Origin: Pseudomonas sp. RIT-PI-r
Lineage (GTDB): Bacteria; Pseudomonadota; Gammaproteobacteria; Pseudomonadales; Pseudomonadaceae
DNA length: 64,000 bases
Direction of reading: 5' to 3'
NCBI RefSeq assembly: GCF_001297015.1
Contig: NZ_LIGE01000047.1
Span: forward strand, 124,001 to 188,000
This document shows, piece by piece, positions 16,587 to 25,300 of this stretch. The notes below the pieces were generated by a model. It was given only the letters and a program-made list of their open reading frames with translations. It ran no database searches and was not told the origin of the DNA. Position 1 is the first letter of the stretch. Every line of letters starts with the position of its first letter. The position numbers were made by a program, and so were the translations under genes.

Positions 16587-17024
16587 TCAAGCCACAGCCA
16601 GCATTCGCATCAGCCAGTCCGGCGGTAAGGGTCGACTCGCGTCTGCGGGAAAACCCGAGCTCGACGGCCAGTCCCGCAGCTCCTGGCGATAGTCCAGAAG
16701 CTCCTGATGGTCCTCGATGCTCAGGCTCATCGGTCTGCCTGCGGCCTCCTCATCCCGATCACGATCAACCAGCCATTGGCTGGCCAACAGCTGCCCGTCG
16801 CGCCATTTGCGCGCCAGCATCGAAAGTTCGGCATCCGACAGCGGCGCAGCATCGATCAGCACTGGCAAACCATCGGCATCATGGCTGCGGATTTTGCCGG
16901 GCGCAGGGTTGCCGATCACCGCGATGAAACGCTCCTCAGTGATCGGTACTGCATCGCTCGGCATGCTTGGATTGATGCCGGACAGGTACACACAGCCTGT
17001 GGACTGACTATAAAAACGGTTCAT
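16587..17024 (-). CDS. Tail fibre assembly chaperone, cassette 2
   Basis: This 145-residue protein opens MNRFYSQSTGCVYLSGIN, followed by DAVPITEERFIAVIGNPAPGK, and has a C-terminal segment with LARKWRDGQLLASQWLVDRDRD and ELLDYRQELRDWP. That DYRQxLRDWP ending is characteristic of tail assembly chaperones encoded after fibres. It lies 9 bp after fibre 2 and should help trimerise or fold it. Confidence 0.75.
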   Translation of the reverse strand: MNRFYSQSTGCVYLSGINPSMPSDAVPITEERFIAVIGNPAPGKIRSHDADGLPVLIDAAPLSDAELSMLARKWRDGQLLASQWLVDRDRDEEAAGRPMSLSIEDHQELLDYRQELRDWPSSSGFPADASRPLPPDWLMRMLAVA

Positions 17025-17033
17025 GGTTACTCC

Positions 17034-17738
17034 TCAGCGTCCGAACGCGATTGCACAAAAGCCGCAAGGCAACAGTTCCGAGTACAACGTGAAACCGTTC
17101 TGATTTTTCGCACCCAGCGAAACACTGCCCGGAGCCGATCCATTCAAAGTGGATGGAAATACCGCAAGGCAAACGCTGGGAAACGCCAAGGTAAAACTCG
17201 AATATGCCCCTTGAATTCCTAAGGTCGACAGCCCGACCCACTGAATGATGAAACCACCCAGCCAGGAAGGAAAAACAATGTAGCCGTTGGTGGTCAGACT
17301 GGTAGAAAAGCCAAAGCGCAGCGTTTTCGGCGTCACGATCGTGGTGGTATCCGCGCCACTGTCGGTCTGCGCCTGAGTAGCTATCTTCGCCACCCCGGCA
17401 ATGCTTTCGCTCGCCTGCACCACGCGTTTGGCGATGGCTTGAAAAACCCGTAACGGAGTCATGCGTTTAACGTTGTCGGTTCCCTGCTCCGCGTCTTGAA
17501 CACTGGCCACAGGCACCACACTCTGGGTGATTTTCTGCTCGATGGCAGACTTCAATTGAGCGTTGTCCTGCTCATCCGCTGCGAGGCCAGCCGACTGAAT
17601 CACATTCAGCACTTCCTCAGTGACAGCATTACCCCACTGCGCTGGAATCAAAGACCCGATGGCCCCGGTCAACGGGTTTTCGTCGACAAACCTGCCGTTG
17701 ACCAGGCCGGTGCCGGGCAAACTTTTTGGATAATCCAT
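17034..17738 (-). CDS. Tail fibre protein 2 (array cassette 2), gp53-like C-terminal domain
   Basis: This 234-residue fibre is the shortest of the array. It combines the shared N-terminal anchor (MDYPKSLPGTGLVNGRFVDE) with a C-terminal domain containing TDSGADTTTIVTPKTLRFGF and NGYIVFPSWLGGFIIQW. The same C-terminal motifs occur in the long fibre of the P2-like tail (39864-42287), suggesting domain exchange between the two tails. The start ATG at 17738 has GGAGAAG about 8 nt upstream. Confidence 0.82.
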   Translation of the reverse strand: MDYPKSLPGTGLVNGRFVDENPLTGAIGSLIPAQWGNAVTEEVLNVIQSAGLAADEQDNAQLKSAIEQKITQSVVPVASVQDAEQGTDNVKRMTPLRVFQAIAKRVVQASESIAGVAKIATQAQTDSGADTTTIVTPKTLRFGFSTSLTTNGYIVFPSWLGGFIIQWVGLSTLGIQGAYSSFTLAFPSVCLAVFPSTLNGSAPGSVSLGAKNQNGFTLYSELLPCGFCAIAFGR

Positions 17739-17758
17739 TTCACTTCTCCTTGTAGAAA

Positions 17759-18325
17759 TCAGCCGTTCACGACGGCGCCGGGGACAGTCGGCCAAGTAAT
17801 CTCGTCAGGAAATCCGGCCTGCTTTTCGAGGCGATTGAGCTCGACGCTGTAGCGTTTCCATTCGAGCAATTGCAGCCGTTCTTCATCGCTCGCATCACCG
17901 ATGTCTTCGGCATATTGAAGCGGAGCGATACGCAGGACGGCGTCCCGCAAAAGTACGTCGCGCTTTTCCAGCTCCTGCGCTTTGGCATTCGCCATTCGAG
18001 CCTGCTCATCCAACACCCAGGCATCATCGCGCCATACATGAAACTCACCCGGCCAGGACTGTGCCGTAAGGGCTTCAGGCAACGCTCCCAGCTCGCTCCA
18101 GATCTGTTGCGCGCCCCCGTCCTTGCGATACACCACACCTCGGCGGTCAATCACTTCACGGGGTACGCCATTGATCAACGCCCAACTACGGCCGGTTTCC
18201 GGCTCAGGCAATTCGAAGGACAGTTCAACGGCGTTGGCCGGAAGTTGAATGCCGATACCGGGTGTGACGGGAAACTCGACTGGGCCAGACAGAGCGCCCG
18301 AACCATCGAATAGATAATTGAACAT
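17759..18325 (-). CDS. Tail fibre assembly chaperone, cassette 3
   Basis: This 188-residue protein opens MFNYLFDGSGALSGPVEFPV and ends with LQLLEWKRYSVELNRLEKQA followed by W-P, the Caudo_TAP-type signature seen in Mu gpU and lambda Tfa chaperones (WKxYxVxLxRI). It lies 8 bp after fibre 3 and so is likely its dedicated chaperone. Confidence 0.85.
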   Translation of the reverse strand: MFNYLFDGSGALSGPVEFPVTPGIGIQLPANAVELSFELPEPETGRSWALINGVPREVIDRRGVVYRKDGGAQQIWSELGALPEALTAQSWPGEFHVWRDDAWVLDEQARMANAKAQELEKRDVLLRDAVLRIAPLQYAEDIGDASDEERLQLLEWKRYSVELNRLEKQAGFPDEITWPTVPGAVVNG

Positions 18326-18333
18326 GAAGTGCC

Positions 18334-19428
18334 TCAGATAAGTTTGATGCGGCCGGGATAGGCGATGTTGCGAGGGCGGGATTTGAAGGCGTAAAGCAAG
18401 GTGGCCGCGGTATCTCGCTGATAGGTAGTGTTCACAGGAAAAATCGGGCCACCGTTGAGCAGCCCCGAAATGAATTGCGGCTCCTCTCGGGTATCCGCTC
18501 CAAAACCGATGAGGCTATCGGACCAGTAAGCGCCCACCGCCCCACCGCCGTTAGCACCTTGGGCATAGGCGTGAGTAGACCCCGGTTGAAAGGTGCCCAT
18601 CACACGTGCGGTGTCCACTCCTCGCCCCTCATCCAGAACCCTGAGAAACTCCCCTCGCCCTTCAGGCCCGCGAAACGTCAACGCACCATCACCCGTGGTC
18701 CACTTCCCCTCCGTACCTGAGCGCAAGGCCTCTGCTCCCAGCATTCCTGATTGCTGAGCGTGATCCCACAGCCAGGGCCATTCGGCGCGTTTCATGACAG
18801 AGCCATTGAGTGCACCATATCCGCCGGGGTTAAGCAGGATGGTCGTCTCGAAGAAAGGCCGACCTAGCGGAGTGTTGTCGAAGCGACCGACCGGCCACCA
18901 ACTCCCAACGCCATCACTGCGCAGATGCCACCAGTCACCGCTGCCCATTAATACGAAAAACGGATAACCACTGGCGGCCAGATGGGTATGAAAGCGAATA
19001 CGATCAGTACCCGACGCCTGGATGACTATGCGACTGCCACTGTTGTCCACTCGCCTGACGATCACATCACGTACACCAAGTGCGGCATTGGCCGACGGCA
19101 GCTGCAGAGTCACCGCGCCCGGACTGCCATCGATCAATACGAGGCCGAGTTCTGCCTCGGCCAGTGTTTTCGAGGCCGCCAACCGGGTAATCACCGAACG
19201 CATCGGACTGGCGGTGCCGACAATCGATTGAATGGCTTTAAGCAGTTGGCCGGTGTCCGCTTCGGCAGCGACCAGCCCGGCACCGTTAATCACACTCAGA
19301 ATCTCCTGAGTGACACTGTTGCCCCACACCGCCGGAATCAACGATCCCGGCGTACCCTCCACCGGGTTTTCATCGACGAAGCGGCCATCGACCAAGCCGA
19401 CGCTGGGGACACTTTTTGGATAATCCAT
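18334..19428 (-). CDS. Tail fibre protein 3 (array cassette 3) with collar-like domain
   Basis: This 364-residue fibre has the shared anchor (MDYPKSVPSVGLVDGRFVDE) at the N-terminus. After a beta-rich centre it carries a tail-collar-like region with FRGPEGRGEFLRVLDEGRGVDTARVMG and ends KSRPRNIAYPGRIKL. The same RGEFLR-D-GRGVD and RPRN-A motifs appear twice in the long P2-type fibre. The ATG at 19428 is chosen at the anchor start; the frame stays open upstream into a terminator. Confidence 0.82.
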   Translation of the reverse strand: MDYPKSVPSVGLVDGRFVDENPVEGTPGSLIPAVWGNSVTQEILSVINGAGLVAAEADTGQLLKAIQSIVGTASPMRSVITRLAASKTLAEAELGLVLIDGSPGAVTLQLPSANAALGVRDVIVRRVDNSGSRIVIQASGTDRIRFHTHLAASGYPFFVLMGSGDWWHLRSDGVGSWWPVGRFDNTPLGRPFFETTILLNPGGYGALNGSVMKRAEWPWLWDHAQQSGMLGAEALRSGTEGKWTTGDGALTFRGPEGRGEFLRVLDEGRGVDTARVMGTFQPGSTHAYAQGANGGGAVGAYWSDSLIGFGADTREEPQFISGLLNGGPIFPVNTTYQRDTAATLLYAFKSRPRNIAYPGRIKLI

Positions 19429-19508
19429 GGGTGTTCGTTCCTCTGAAATGACAAATGACGACGTCGGCAAAACTTTTTAAGCGTGTCCGTCCACGGTCGG
19501 TTTTCTGA

Positions 19509-19537
19509 AAATAAAAAGCCCACGCGGACGTGGGCTT
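19509..19537 (-). terminator. Terminator between cassette 4 chaperone and fibre 3
   Basis: On the minus strand AAGCCCACG-TCCG-CGTGGGCTT is followed by TTTATTTT, a good intrinsic terminator in the middle of the fibre array. Confidence 0.8.
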
Positions 19538-19565
19538 GGGTGACGCAGAACGAAGGCTTTCTGGC

Positions 19566-20081
19566 TTAGCCGGAAACACCGCTGACCAGCTCACGAATCG
19601 CGACCAATGCTTCAGCAGCTGCGCTGTGCGCCTGCTCCAGATTGCCTTTGGCGGACTGCGCACGAATCTGCGCCTTGGCTTTCAGACGCAGGGTGCGCAG
19701 GGTCAACAGGTGATTGGTCAGTTCATCGGCCTTGGCGAGAATCTGCTCGGCAGCCTGTTTGGCCGTACGCCCTTTGACCACCCAGGCAGCGACCGACAGC
19801 GGCACTTCCTTTTTCGGGTAACCGGCGTCCTGATAAGCCTGAGCATCGGCGGCGGCCTGGGCGTATTCCATGGCTTTGAGCGGGTCGCCGGCCAGCACCG
19901 TGCGGACGCTGTCAGCGGCGGCATCGATTCTGGCGCAAAGGCGTTCGGCTTCTTGCAGCTCCAGCTCGGCGACCCTGCCCGCATTGAGCTGCCATGCTTC
20001 ACCGTCCCAGTCATGGGCCGGTGAAGGCTGTGCAGCACGCAAGCCGTCTTCGAACTGATGCAATTCTTGAATGATGATCAT
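19566..20081 (-). CDS. Putative tail assembly protein, cassette 4
   Basis: This 171-residue helical, Ala/Glu-rich protein begins MIIIQELHQFEDGLRAAQPS and has a coiled-coil-like second half (AKADELTNHLLTLRTLRLKA). Its ATG overlaps the fibre 4 stop codon by 4 nt, so it is translationally coupled. Position points to a fibre assembly role, but the sequence differs from the other chaperones. It resembles an unclassified phage tail protein type rather than Tfa. Confidence 0.62.
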   Translation of the reverse strand: MIIIQELHQFEDGLRAAQPSPAHDWDGEAWQLNAGRVAELELQEAERLCARIDAAADSVRTVLAGDPLKAMEYAQAAADAQAYQDAGYPKKEVPLSVAAWVVKGRTAKQAAEQILAKADELTNHLLTLRTLRLKAKAQIRAQSAKGNLEQAHSAAAEALVAIRELVSGVSG

Positions 20082-21229
20082 CGGATCAACTCCCAGGAAA
20101 GATTGATATTCACCGCCGCTGAAAAGTTGATCGCAATACCGTTTGCGTAGTCGGTCGGGAGAATATTTTTGATGCCCATGCTGAACAGCAACTCATCACT
20201 CGTCCCGTTATCGGCACCAAAGGCGTGTTCGGCTTGATAGGTCTGCCAAAGGGAACGCAACATGCTGTGGTCGAAGCTGGCGGTCAATGTCGAAACGGTT
20301 GTGTCATTCACCTCGTTGTTGGTAATAACCCGCACCGTCTCCCCCGCACTGGCCCAGCCGTCCCAATTGCTCGACGTGGCAACCTTCGGGTTGAGAAAAC
20401 AGTAGTTGGCGCCCAGCCATCCGGGTGTCGCAAAATTCACAGCAGTGACTTGTGTCGGATGCGGCGTCGCATTGCCCACCACCAGACGCGCGGCACGGGC
20501 ATGCGGGTCCAGTGGCAGGTACACCACGCCATTGCCGCTGATTGTTTGCGTCCACGACAAGCGGCTACGGTTATACATCGCCCGGACAATCGGTACCGAG
20601 CCGGGGCCGGCTGTCACCACCCAAGCCAGACAGAGATCCAGCGGCGTCGACTGAAAACCACCGCCCGCCGCACCATTGATCGTGCCCTTCAATCCCTCGG
20701 GCGTGGCGTCATAGATAATGCCGCGCTGTGTGTAGAAGGTCAGCACACCCGCGACCACTTGCGCACGCAGAAAGTAACCGGAGTTGGGCAACAGTTCGGC
20801 ACTGCTCCAGGCTATCGTCGTAAAGGTGCGCGGACGCCCCAACTGACCGGCCAACACTTCCTGGCCTAGGCTGACCAACACCCCGGGCAAAATCGATAAG
20901 CGCCCGCCACTTGTTGCAACCGCCGACGGCGTGATCGGCATTCGCCCATCTGCCGTAGCCACGGTAGCGGTTGGCAATGAGCCAATCGGCAACGCCAGAT
21001 CCTGGTTCCAGCCCTTGGCCGAAACGCTCTGAATCGCCTGCAACAACTGATCGTATTTCTTCTCGTCCGGGGTCAACCCACCGGCATTGATCACGTTGAG
21101 AATTTCCTGGGTAACCCCATTGCCCCAATCCGCCGGAATCAACGATCCCGGGGTTCCGGTCATCGGGTTTTCATCAACGAACTTCCCATTCACCAATCCG
21201 GCGCTGGGCACACTGTTTGGATAATCCAC
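20078..21229 (-). CDS. Tail fibre protein 4 (array cassette 4)
   Basis: This 383-residue fibre starts with GTG at 21229, supported by AGGAGG 9 nt upstream. The shared anchor (VDYPNSVPSAGLVNGKFVDE) is followed by a unique beta-rich body containing GWNQDLALPIGSLPTATVA and GIIYDATPEGLKGTINGAA and ends NLSWELIR. The C-terminal part has no resemblance to the other four fibres that I can see, consistent with replaceable receptor-binding tips. Confidence 0.8.
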   Translation of the reverse strand: MDYPNSVPSAGLVNGKFVDENPMTGTPGSLIPADWGNGVTQEILNVINAGGLTPDEKKYDQLLQAIQSVSAKGWNQDLALPIGSLPTATVATADGRMPITPSAVATSGGRLSILPGVLVSLGQEVLAGQLGRPRTFTTIAWSSAELLPNSGYFLRAQVVAGVLTFYTQRGIIYDATPEGLKGTINGAAGGGFQSTPLDLCLAWVVTAGPGSVPIVRAMYNRSRLSWTQTISGNGVVYLPLDPHARAARLVVGNATPHPTQVTAVNFATPGWLGANYCFLNPKVATSSNWDGWASAGETVRVITNNEVNDTTVSTLTASFDHSMLRSLWQTYQAEHAFGADNGTSDELLFSMGIKNILPTDYANGIAINFSAAVNINLSWELIR

Positions 21230-21288
21230 GCCGGGACCTCCTGTTATTCTGGGTGATTGTTCAAGAAGCTGTTTTTGTAGGCTTCAAG

Positions 21289-21720
21289 TCAGAAAAGGCA
21301 GCAAACCGGCAACACTGGCCAGTCCACGCTTTGCGGATAATCTGGCTGCCTGTCGATCTTGTTCAGCGCCAGTTTGTAGGTAGCAAATGCCTTGAACCGC
21401 TGCATGTCATCGGCATCCAGCAACCCTGCAATGTAGGCGTCGGCCATACCGACGGTTTGCTGATCAGCTTCGGCCAACAACTCGTCACGCCGCGCCAGCG
21501 CCAATGCTCGCTGTTCGCTTTCAACCAGCTGCGATGCGTTCGGCAGTGCATGTTTGGTGACCTTGCCGTCGGTCCACTTCCAGATGCCGTCGCGTTCCTC
21601 GATCGTGCGCAGGAACAGCTCATCGGAGATCTCTACGGCAGTGGCAGGCACCCGCGTGTGAATCGTCGAGTCATAGCGCCCAAGCAGTTCGCCCTGGGCA
21701 TCAAAATCAATGTATTTCAT
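21289..21720 (-). CDS. Tail fibre assembly chaperone, cassette 5
   Basis: This 143-residue protein reads MKYIDFDAQGELLGRYDSTI with VPATAVEISDELFLRTIEER and DGIWKW, and then ends in the DYPQSVDWPVLP segment typical of these chaperones. It is recognisably homologous to the chaperone of the P2-type fibre (39309-39854: IPASAVKIDQDLFVRLTQE, DGIWRK). The ATG at 21720 is preferred over an in-frame GTG at 21729. It lies 17 bp after fibre 5. Confidence 0.8.
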   Translation of the reverse strand: MKYIDFDAQGELLGRYDSTIHTRVPATAVEISDELFLRTIEERDGIWKWTDGKVTKHALPNASQLVESEQRALALARRDELLAEADQQTVGMADAYIAGLLDADDMQRFKAFATYKLALNKIDRQPDYPQSVDWPVLPVCCLF

Positions 21721-21737
21721 TTCATTCACCGTTGATT

Positions 21738-22619
21738 TCAGAAGCCGATGGCGAACCAGTTCCAGCCGCCAGGGTCAGCATTGGAGAAGCGCTGAAACTG
21801 GCTTTGCGAGAGTCGGTAAAGGGAAAAGCGCAGGTCGGAGAATGCCGGTGAAAGATCGCCGCCCGAGAGAAAGAGCACGCTTTTGGGAAAGGCAATCGGA
21901 TAGGTAATGGTTTCGCTGAGTGCGCCGCCCGTGGCCAGTCCCCATTGCAGGATCAGGCCACTGGGCAAACGCTGATAGCCGCCTGCAGTGTTCAAGGAAG
22001 CGGTAAACGCTGGCGAGTACTTGAGCGCACCGTCACCGGAATCCAGGCCCCAGCCACCACCGAGTAGAAGCCGGCGAAAAGTAACGTAGCTGCCACCGAC
22101 AAATGACAATGTGTTATCCGGTGCAGCAGCGCTGGCGGTGCCCAGACTCTCGCCACTCCTGACTTTCACGTTCAAACCACCGGAACCTGCCACCAGAGAC
22201 ACCAAGCCTCCCGCAGGCACAGTTGACCATTCCGGCAGTGTCACCGTGCCTGGGCTGGTGAAGATCGAGAGTTTGCCGACGTCAGCGACCGTCAACGAAA
22301 CATCACCCACGTAATTGGTCTGCCCCGCCAGACTGCCGAGTGCGCGCTGCACAAACTCGGTCGTCGCGACTTTCTGACTGACATCGAATTGTGGCGGCGT
22401 TTCAAACAGCTTTTTGCCACGGATGGCCTCGAGCAGCTGGGTGTTCAAGCCTTCGGTCGGTTCGATCCCCGCCGCTTTGATAACCGCCAACACCTCTTCG
22501 GTAAGGGCGTTGCCCCACTCAGCAGGAATCAGCGATCCGGGGGTTCCGGTGACGGGATTTTCATCGACAAAACGACTGTTGACCAAACCGACACCGGGCA
22601 TGCTTTTCGGATAATCCAT
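21738..22619 (-). CDS. Tail fibre protein 5 (array cassette 5), gp53-like C-terminal domain
   Basis: This 293-residue fibre is the first encoded after the Mu-like baseplate gene and thus occupies the normal Mu gp49 position. The shared anchor (MDYPKSMPGVGLVNSRFVDE) is followed by a stalk and a C-terminal domain containing YQRLPSGLILQWG and ITYPIAFP, which is the gp53-like fold also recognisable in fibre 2 and the P2-type fibre. GGAG lies about 9 nt upstream of the ATG at 22619. Confidence 0.83.
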   Translation of the reverse strand: MDYPKSMPGVGLVNSRFVDENPVTGTPGSLIPAEWGNALTEEVLAVIKAAGIEPTEGLNTQLLEAIRGKKLFETPPQFDVSQKVATTEFVQRALGSLAGQTNYVGDVSLTVADVGKLSIFTSPGTVTLPEWSTVPAGGLVSLVAGSGGLNVKVRSGESLGTASAAAPDNTLSFVGGSYVTFRRLLLGGGWGLDSGDGALKYSPAFTASLNTAGGYQRLPSGLILQWGLATGGALSETITYPIAFPKSVLFLSGGDLSPAFSDLRFSLYRLSQSQFQRFSNADPGGWNWFAIGF

Positions 22620-22631
22620 CCGGCTTACTCC

Positions 22632-23231
22632 CTAGTCATAATTGATGTGCACCTTGGTATGCGCAGGCGCGCTGCGGTGGATCAGGCACTCCAGCGCTGA
22701 GCCCGGGTTGACGCCAAAGCGTTCGCCCCAATAGCTCGCGCCATAACGCCGACCGAGCAGGAGGCGGCCGCCGGTGTTGAGCGTCCACATGAACTGCGCT
22801 TCCCACGTGCCCCAATGCGCCGAGCCGAAACGCGAGCGGCCCATGCGCGGGGCTTCGAGTTCGGTGATGGTCGCGTTGGGATAGCCCTGGCTTTTGGCGA
22901 TGTCGAGGTAGTAGCCGACGGCCTGGCTGCCGACCGCGAGCAAACGTCGGCGTACGGCGAGGCGGCGGTCGTCGAACAGCGGTGTGGCGCCAAGGCACGG
23001 GTCAGGCAGTTCCATCACCCGCTCCCAGTCCGGCACCAGTTCGCTGACGCCGGCCGGGTCCATCTCGTTGAGCAGGTCGGCGGCGCGCGCATCGAGGCGC
23101 GCCAGTTCGACCGCGACGCCTTGCAGCACTTCTTCAAGTTCCGGGACTCGCTCCGGATCCCAGGCTGGGCCACTGGGCAGTAGCGCACGCAGTTGCGCCT
23201 GGTATTGCGCGGCGGTTCTGATCACCCCCAT
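22632..23231 (-). CDS. Baseplate/tail protein, Mu gp48-like (YmfQ/DUF2313)
   Basis: This 199-residue DUF2313 protein caps the Mu-like baseplate before the fibre genes. It shows the family opening AAQYQAQLRALLPSGPAWDP and DLLNEMDPAGVSELVPDWER, and ends with SALECLIHRSAPAHTKVHIN. The ATG at 23231 overlaps the gp47-like stop codon by 10 nt. In Mu it connects the baseplate wedge to the fibre. Confidence 0.88.
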   Translation of the reverse strand: MGVIRTAAQYQAQLRALLPSGPAWDPERVPELEEVLQGVAVELARLDARAADLLNEMDPAGVSELVPDWERVMELPDPCLGATPLFDDRRLAVRRRLLAVGSQAVGYYLDIAKSQGYPNATITELEAPRMGRSRFGSAHWGTWEAQFMWTLNTGGRLLLGRRYGASYWGERFGVNPGSALECLIHRSAPAHTKVHINYD

Positions 23232-24262
23232 ACACAACCTCCGAACGTCAGCAGTTCGCTGTCGTCGGCGGCGACGTTAGCGGTCGGCGCGTTGAGCACG
23301 TGATCGGTTTCACCCGCGGCGCTGCTGATCGCTTCACGGATATGGCTGATCAGCAGGTCCTGGCCGAGGTCGGCTTCGCGGTTGTGCAAGTCGCGCAACT
23401 GGGTTTCGACGGCCGCGCGTACGGCACTGGTGTCCGGCGTCAGCTTGAGTTTGTAAGTCACCGGCACCTGCACCGGCGGCAGCACATGCACCTCGGCAGT
23501 GACCGGACGTAATGGCTCGATGTGCGCCTGCACTTCAGCCAGTTGCTCGGCGTTTGGCACCGGTTGTGGATCATCGTCGCGCATGATGTAGAGGCTGACC
23601 GTGCCCGGCCCGAGCAAACCGCCTCGGCACCACGCGCGGGTCACGCCCGGCACTTCCAGCGCCCAGGTCTCGTAATCGCTGGCCGAACCACCATGGGGAA
23701 TGACGCGATAGGAACGGATCACTCGCGAACGCAGCGACTCCAGACTCTCCAGAGCGACGCCGCCACTCAGACCCGGTTCGACAACGACGAAGCTGTTGCC
23801 GACAACCCCGGCAATCGGTTGCACCGGAGAGAGCGCCAGACCGGCATCGGCATTACCGAGGCTGCCGGCGTCAAGCGCGGCGATGGTGGTGCTGTTGCTG
23901 CCATTGACCGTGGTGCGTGCGGCGGTAACTTTATAGGTACGACCATCGTTGGTTTGCAGCAACGTATCGACGTCGAGCACCGCGCCGGCGGTGGCGGTAA
24001 AACTCACCGTGCCGGTGGCCACTTGCGCGGGTTTGCGCGGCTGGTTCAGACGCAGTGCAGCAATGCGCTCCAGGGTCGACTCGTCAGCCTTGTCCGGCAG
24101 AATCTGCTCGGCAATCCAGTCGAGGTACCCGTACAAGCCATACGCGGCGCCGCTGAGCGTTCGCGCCAGCACTTGCGCATCGGACTGGCGCAGCGAATCG
24201 CCGGCCAGGTCGCTTTGGGTGCGCTTGATCAGCACCGGCAGCGAAGGGGTTTCAAACGGCAT
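23222..24262 (-). CDS. Baseplate J/gp47 family protein (Mu gp47-like)
   Basis: This 346-residue baseplate wedge protein opens MPFETPSLPVLIKRTQSDLA and carries SLESLRSRVIRSYRVIPHGG and SDYETWALEVPGVTRAWCRG, the classic gpJ/gp47 signature. It overlaps the genes on both sides by about 10 nt, indicating translational coupling within the Mu-like baseplate operon. Confidence 0.92.
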   Translation of the reverse strand: MPFETPSLPVLIKRTQSDLAGDSLRQSDAQVLARTLSGAAYGLYGYLDWIAEQILPDKADESTLERIAALRLNQPRKPAQVATGTVSFTATAGAVLDVDTLLQTNDGRTYKVTAARTTVNGSNSTTIAALDAGSLGNADAGLALSPVQPIAGVVGNSFVVVEPGLSGGVALESLESLRSRVIRSYRVIPHGGSASDYETWALEVPGVTRAWCRGGLLGPGTVSLYIMRDDDPQPVPNAEQLAEVQAHIEPLRPVTAEVHVLPPVQVPVTYKLKLTPDTSAVRAAVETQLRDLHNREADLGQDLLISHIREAISSAAGETDHVLNAPTANVAADDSELLTFGGCVWG

Positions 24263-24653
24263 AGATCACCTGCCAACTGTTATCGGGGTTGATGTCCAGG
24301 CGTTCGCCGTCGGCCAGGGTCAGGACCGTGCGCAGGTTCAGGCGCTGGGCGTCGAGGCGTTCGCTGATGATGTCGATGGCGCTGCAGTGGCCGTCATCGA
24401 CTAGCCATTGCAGGGCTTCGCGGGCATAGAATTCGGCGTCCATCTGGGTCTGTCGCGTCAGCTTGACCCGGCGCAACAACCACAGCCGCGAGCCGATACG
24501 GTCGTCAGCGACGGTCGGAAAGCTGTCGCCCCACCAGCCGAAACGTTCGTCGTCGTCGAGGGCGTCGTCATCGGCAGCGCGGCGCCAGGTGAACAGGCTG
24601 ATAAGCACGGCGCGGGTCAGTGCAGCGTGGAGATTAGGGCTGATCAACATCAT
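24252..24653 (-). CDS. Mu gp46-like baseplate wedge protein
   Basis: This 133-residue GP46-family protein opens MMLISPNLHAALTRAVLISL and has RFGWWGDSF, IGSRLWLLRR and YAREALQWLVDDG. It is the gpW/gp25-type lysozyme-like wedge component in Mu-like tails. The stop and start overlap the neighbouring genes (4 nt with the gp45-like gene, 11 nt with the gp47-like gene). Confidence 0.88.
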   Translation of the reverse strand: MMLISPNLHAALTRAVLISLFTWRRAADDDALDDDERFGWWGDSFPTVADDRIGSRLWLLRRVKLTRQTQMDAEFYAREALQWLVDDGHCSAIDIISERLDAQRLNLRTVLTLADGERLDINPDNSWQVIYAV

Positions 24654-25159
24654 TTGCCTCCTGCCGGCGCGCCGGTCTGGCCGCTGCCGGCCTGGACGCC
24701 GACGTGCACGTGGTTGATCTGGCTGATGCCGCCGGCCAGTTGATCACCGGTGGAAACAATCTTGCCGGTCTGGTTGATGACGGGCGTATCGAAGTTCACC
24801 GCCGAACTGGCGCGGATGTTCAGTGTGGTGGTTTCGATATCGATGATCCGCCCGCGCTTGAAGTGAATCCTGTCGCCCTCGTCGGTGTAGATCGCCACTT
24901 CACCGGCAGCCAGCGACTGCAGGCGATAGCGGCGGTCAGCGATGACCAGGGCGGTAGCATGGGAACGGGCACCGCCGATAAACGGGACCACGCCGTCGGC
25001 CCCGGCCAGCGGATGGCTGGTGAAACCGTAGGGTTCGAAGTGTTCGAGGTCGTCGGTCACCTCGCCGGCGGTGAGGCGCATTTGCAGCGATTGCAGCTTG
25101 GATGCCGAATTGGCGAGCACGACGGTGCCGCGCGCCAGCAAGCGTGTCAGTAGGCTCAT
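24650..25159 (-). CDS. Baseplate assembly protein V, Mu gp45-like spike
   Basis: This 169-residue protein is the membrane-piercing central spike. It contains VTDDLEHFEPYGFTSHPLAG, typical of Mu gp45, an OB-like domain (to about residue 110) and a C-terminal beta-helix with the repetitive IDIETTTLNIRASSAVNF. It then reaches HVHVG, the HxH that coordinates iron at the apex of these spikes. It follows a REP pair that separates it from the gp44-like gene. Confidence 0.88.
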   Translation of the reverse strand: MSLLTRLLARGTVVLANSASKLQSLQMRLTAGEVTDDLEHFEPYGFTSHPLAGADGVVPFIGGARSHATALVIADRRYRLQSLAAGEVAIYTDEGDRIHFKRGRIIDIETTTLNIRASSAVNFDTPVINQTGKIVSTGDQLAGGISQINHVHVGVQAGSGQTGAPAGGK

Positions 25160-25194
25160 GGGGTGTCCTCAAAAGGTAGGCATCACGCGATCCA

Positions 25195-25284
25195 CTGTGG
25201 GAGCGAGCCTGCTCGCGAATGCGCTGGGTCAGGCAATGTGATGTTGAAGCTGCCAGCGCTTTCGCGAGCAGGCTCGCTCCCACA
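25195..25284. repeat. REP pair inside the Mu-like tail operon
   Basis: Inverted copies (tgtgggagcgagcctgctcg ... cgagcaggctcgctcccaca) flank about 45 bp and sit between the gp44-like and gp45-like genes. Confidence 0.85.
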
Positions 25285-25300
25285 GGGTTCGGAGTCAGGC

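Noticed and set aside
15070..22619. Diversity-generating retroelement or invertase-driven fibre switching
   Set aside because: No reverse transcriptase, template/variable repeat or recombinase gene is present, and all cassettes are in the same orientation with their own starts.
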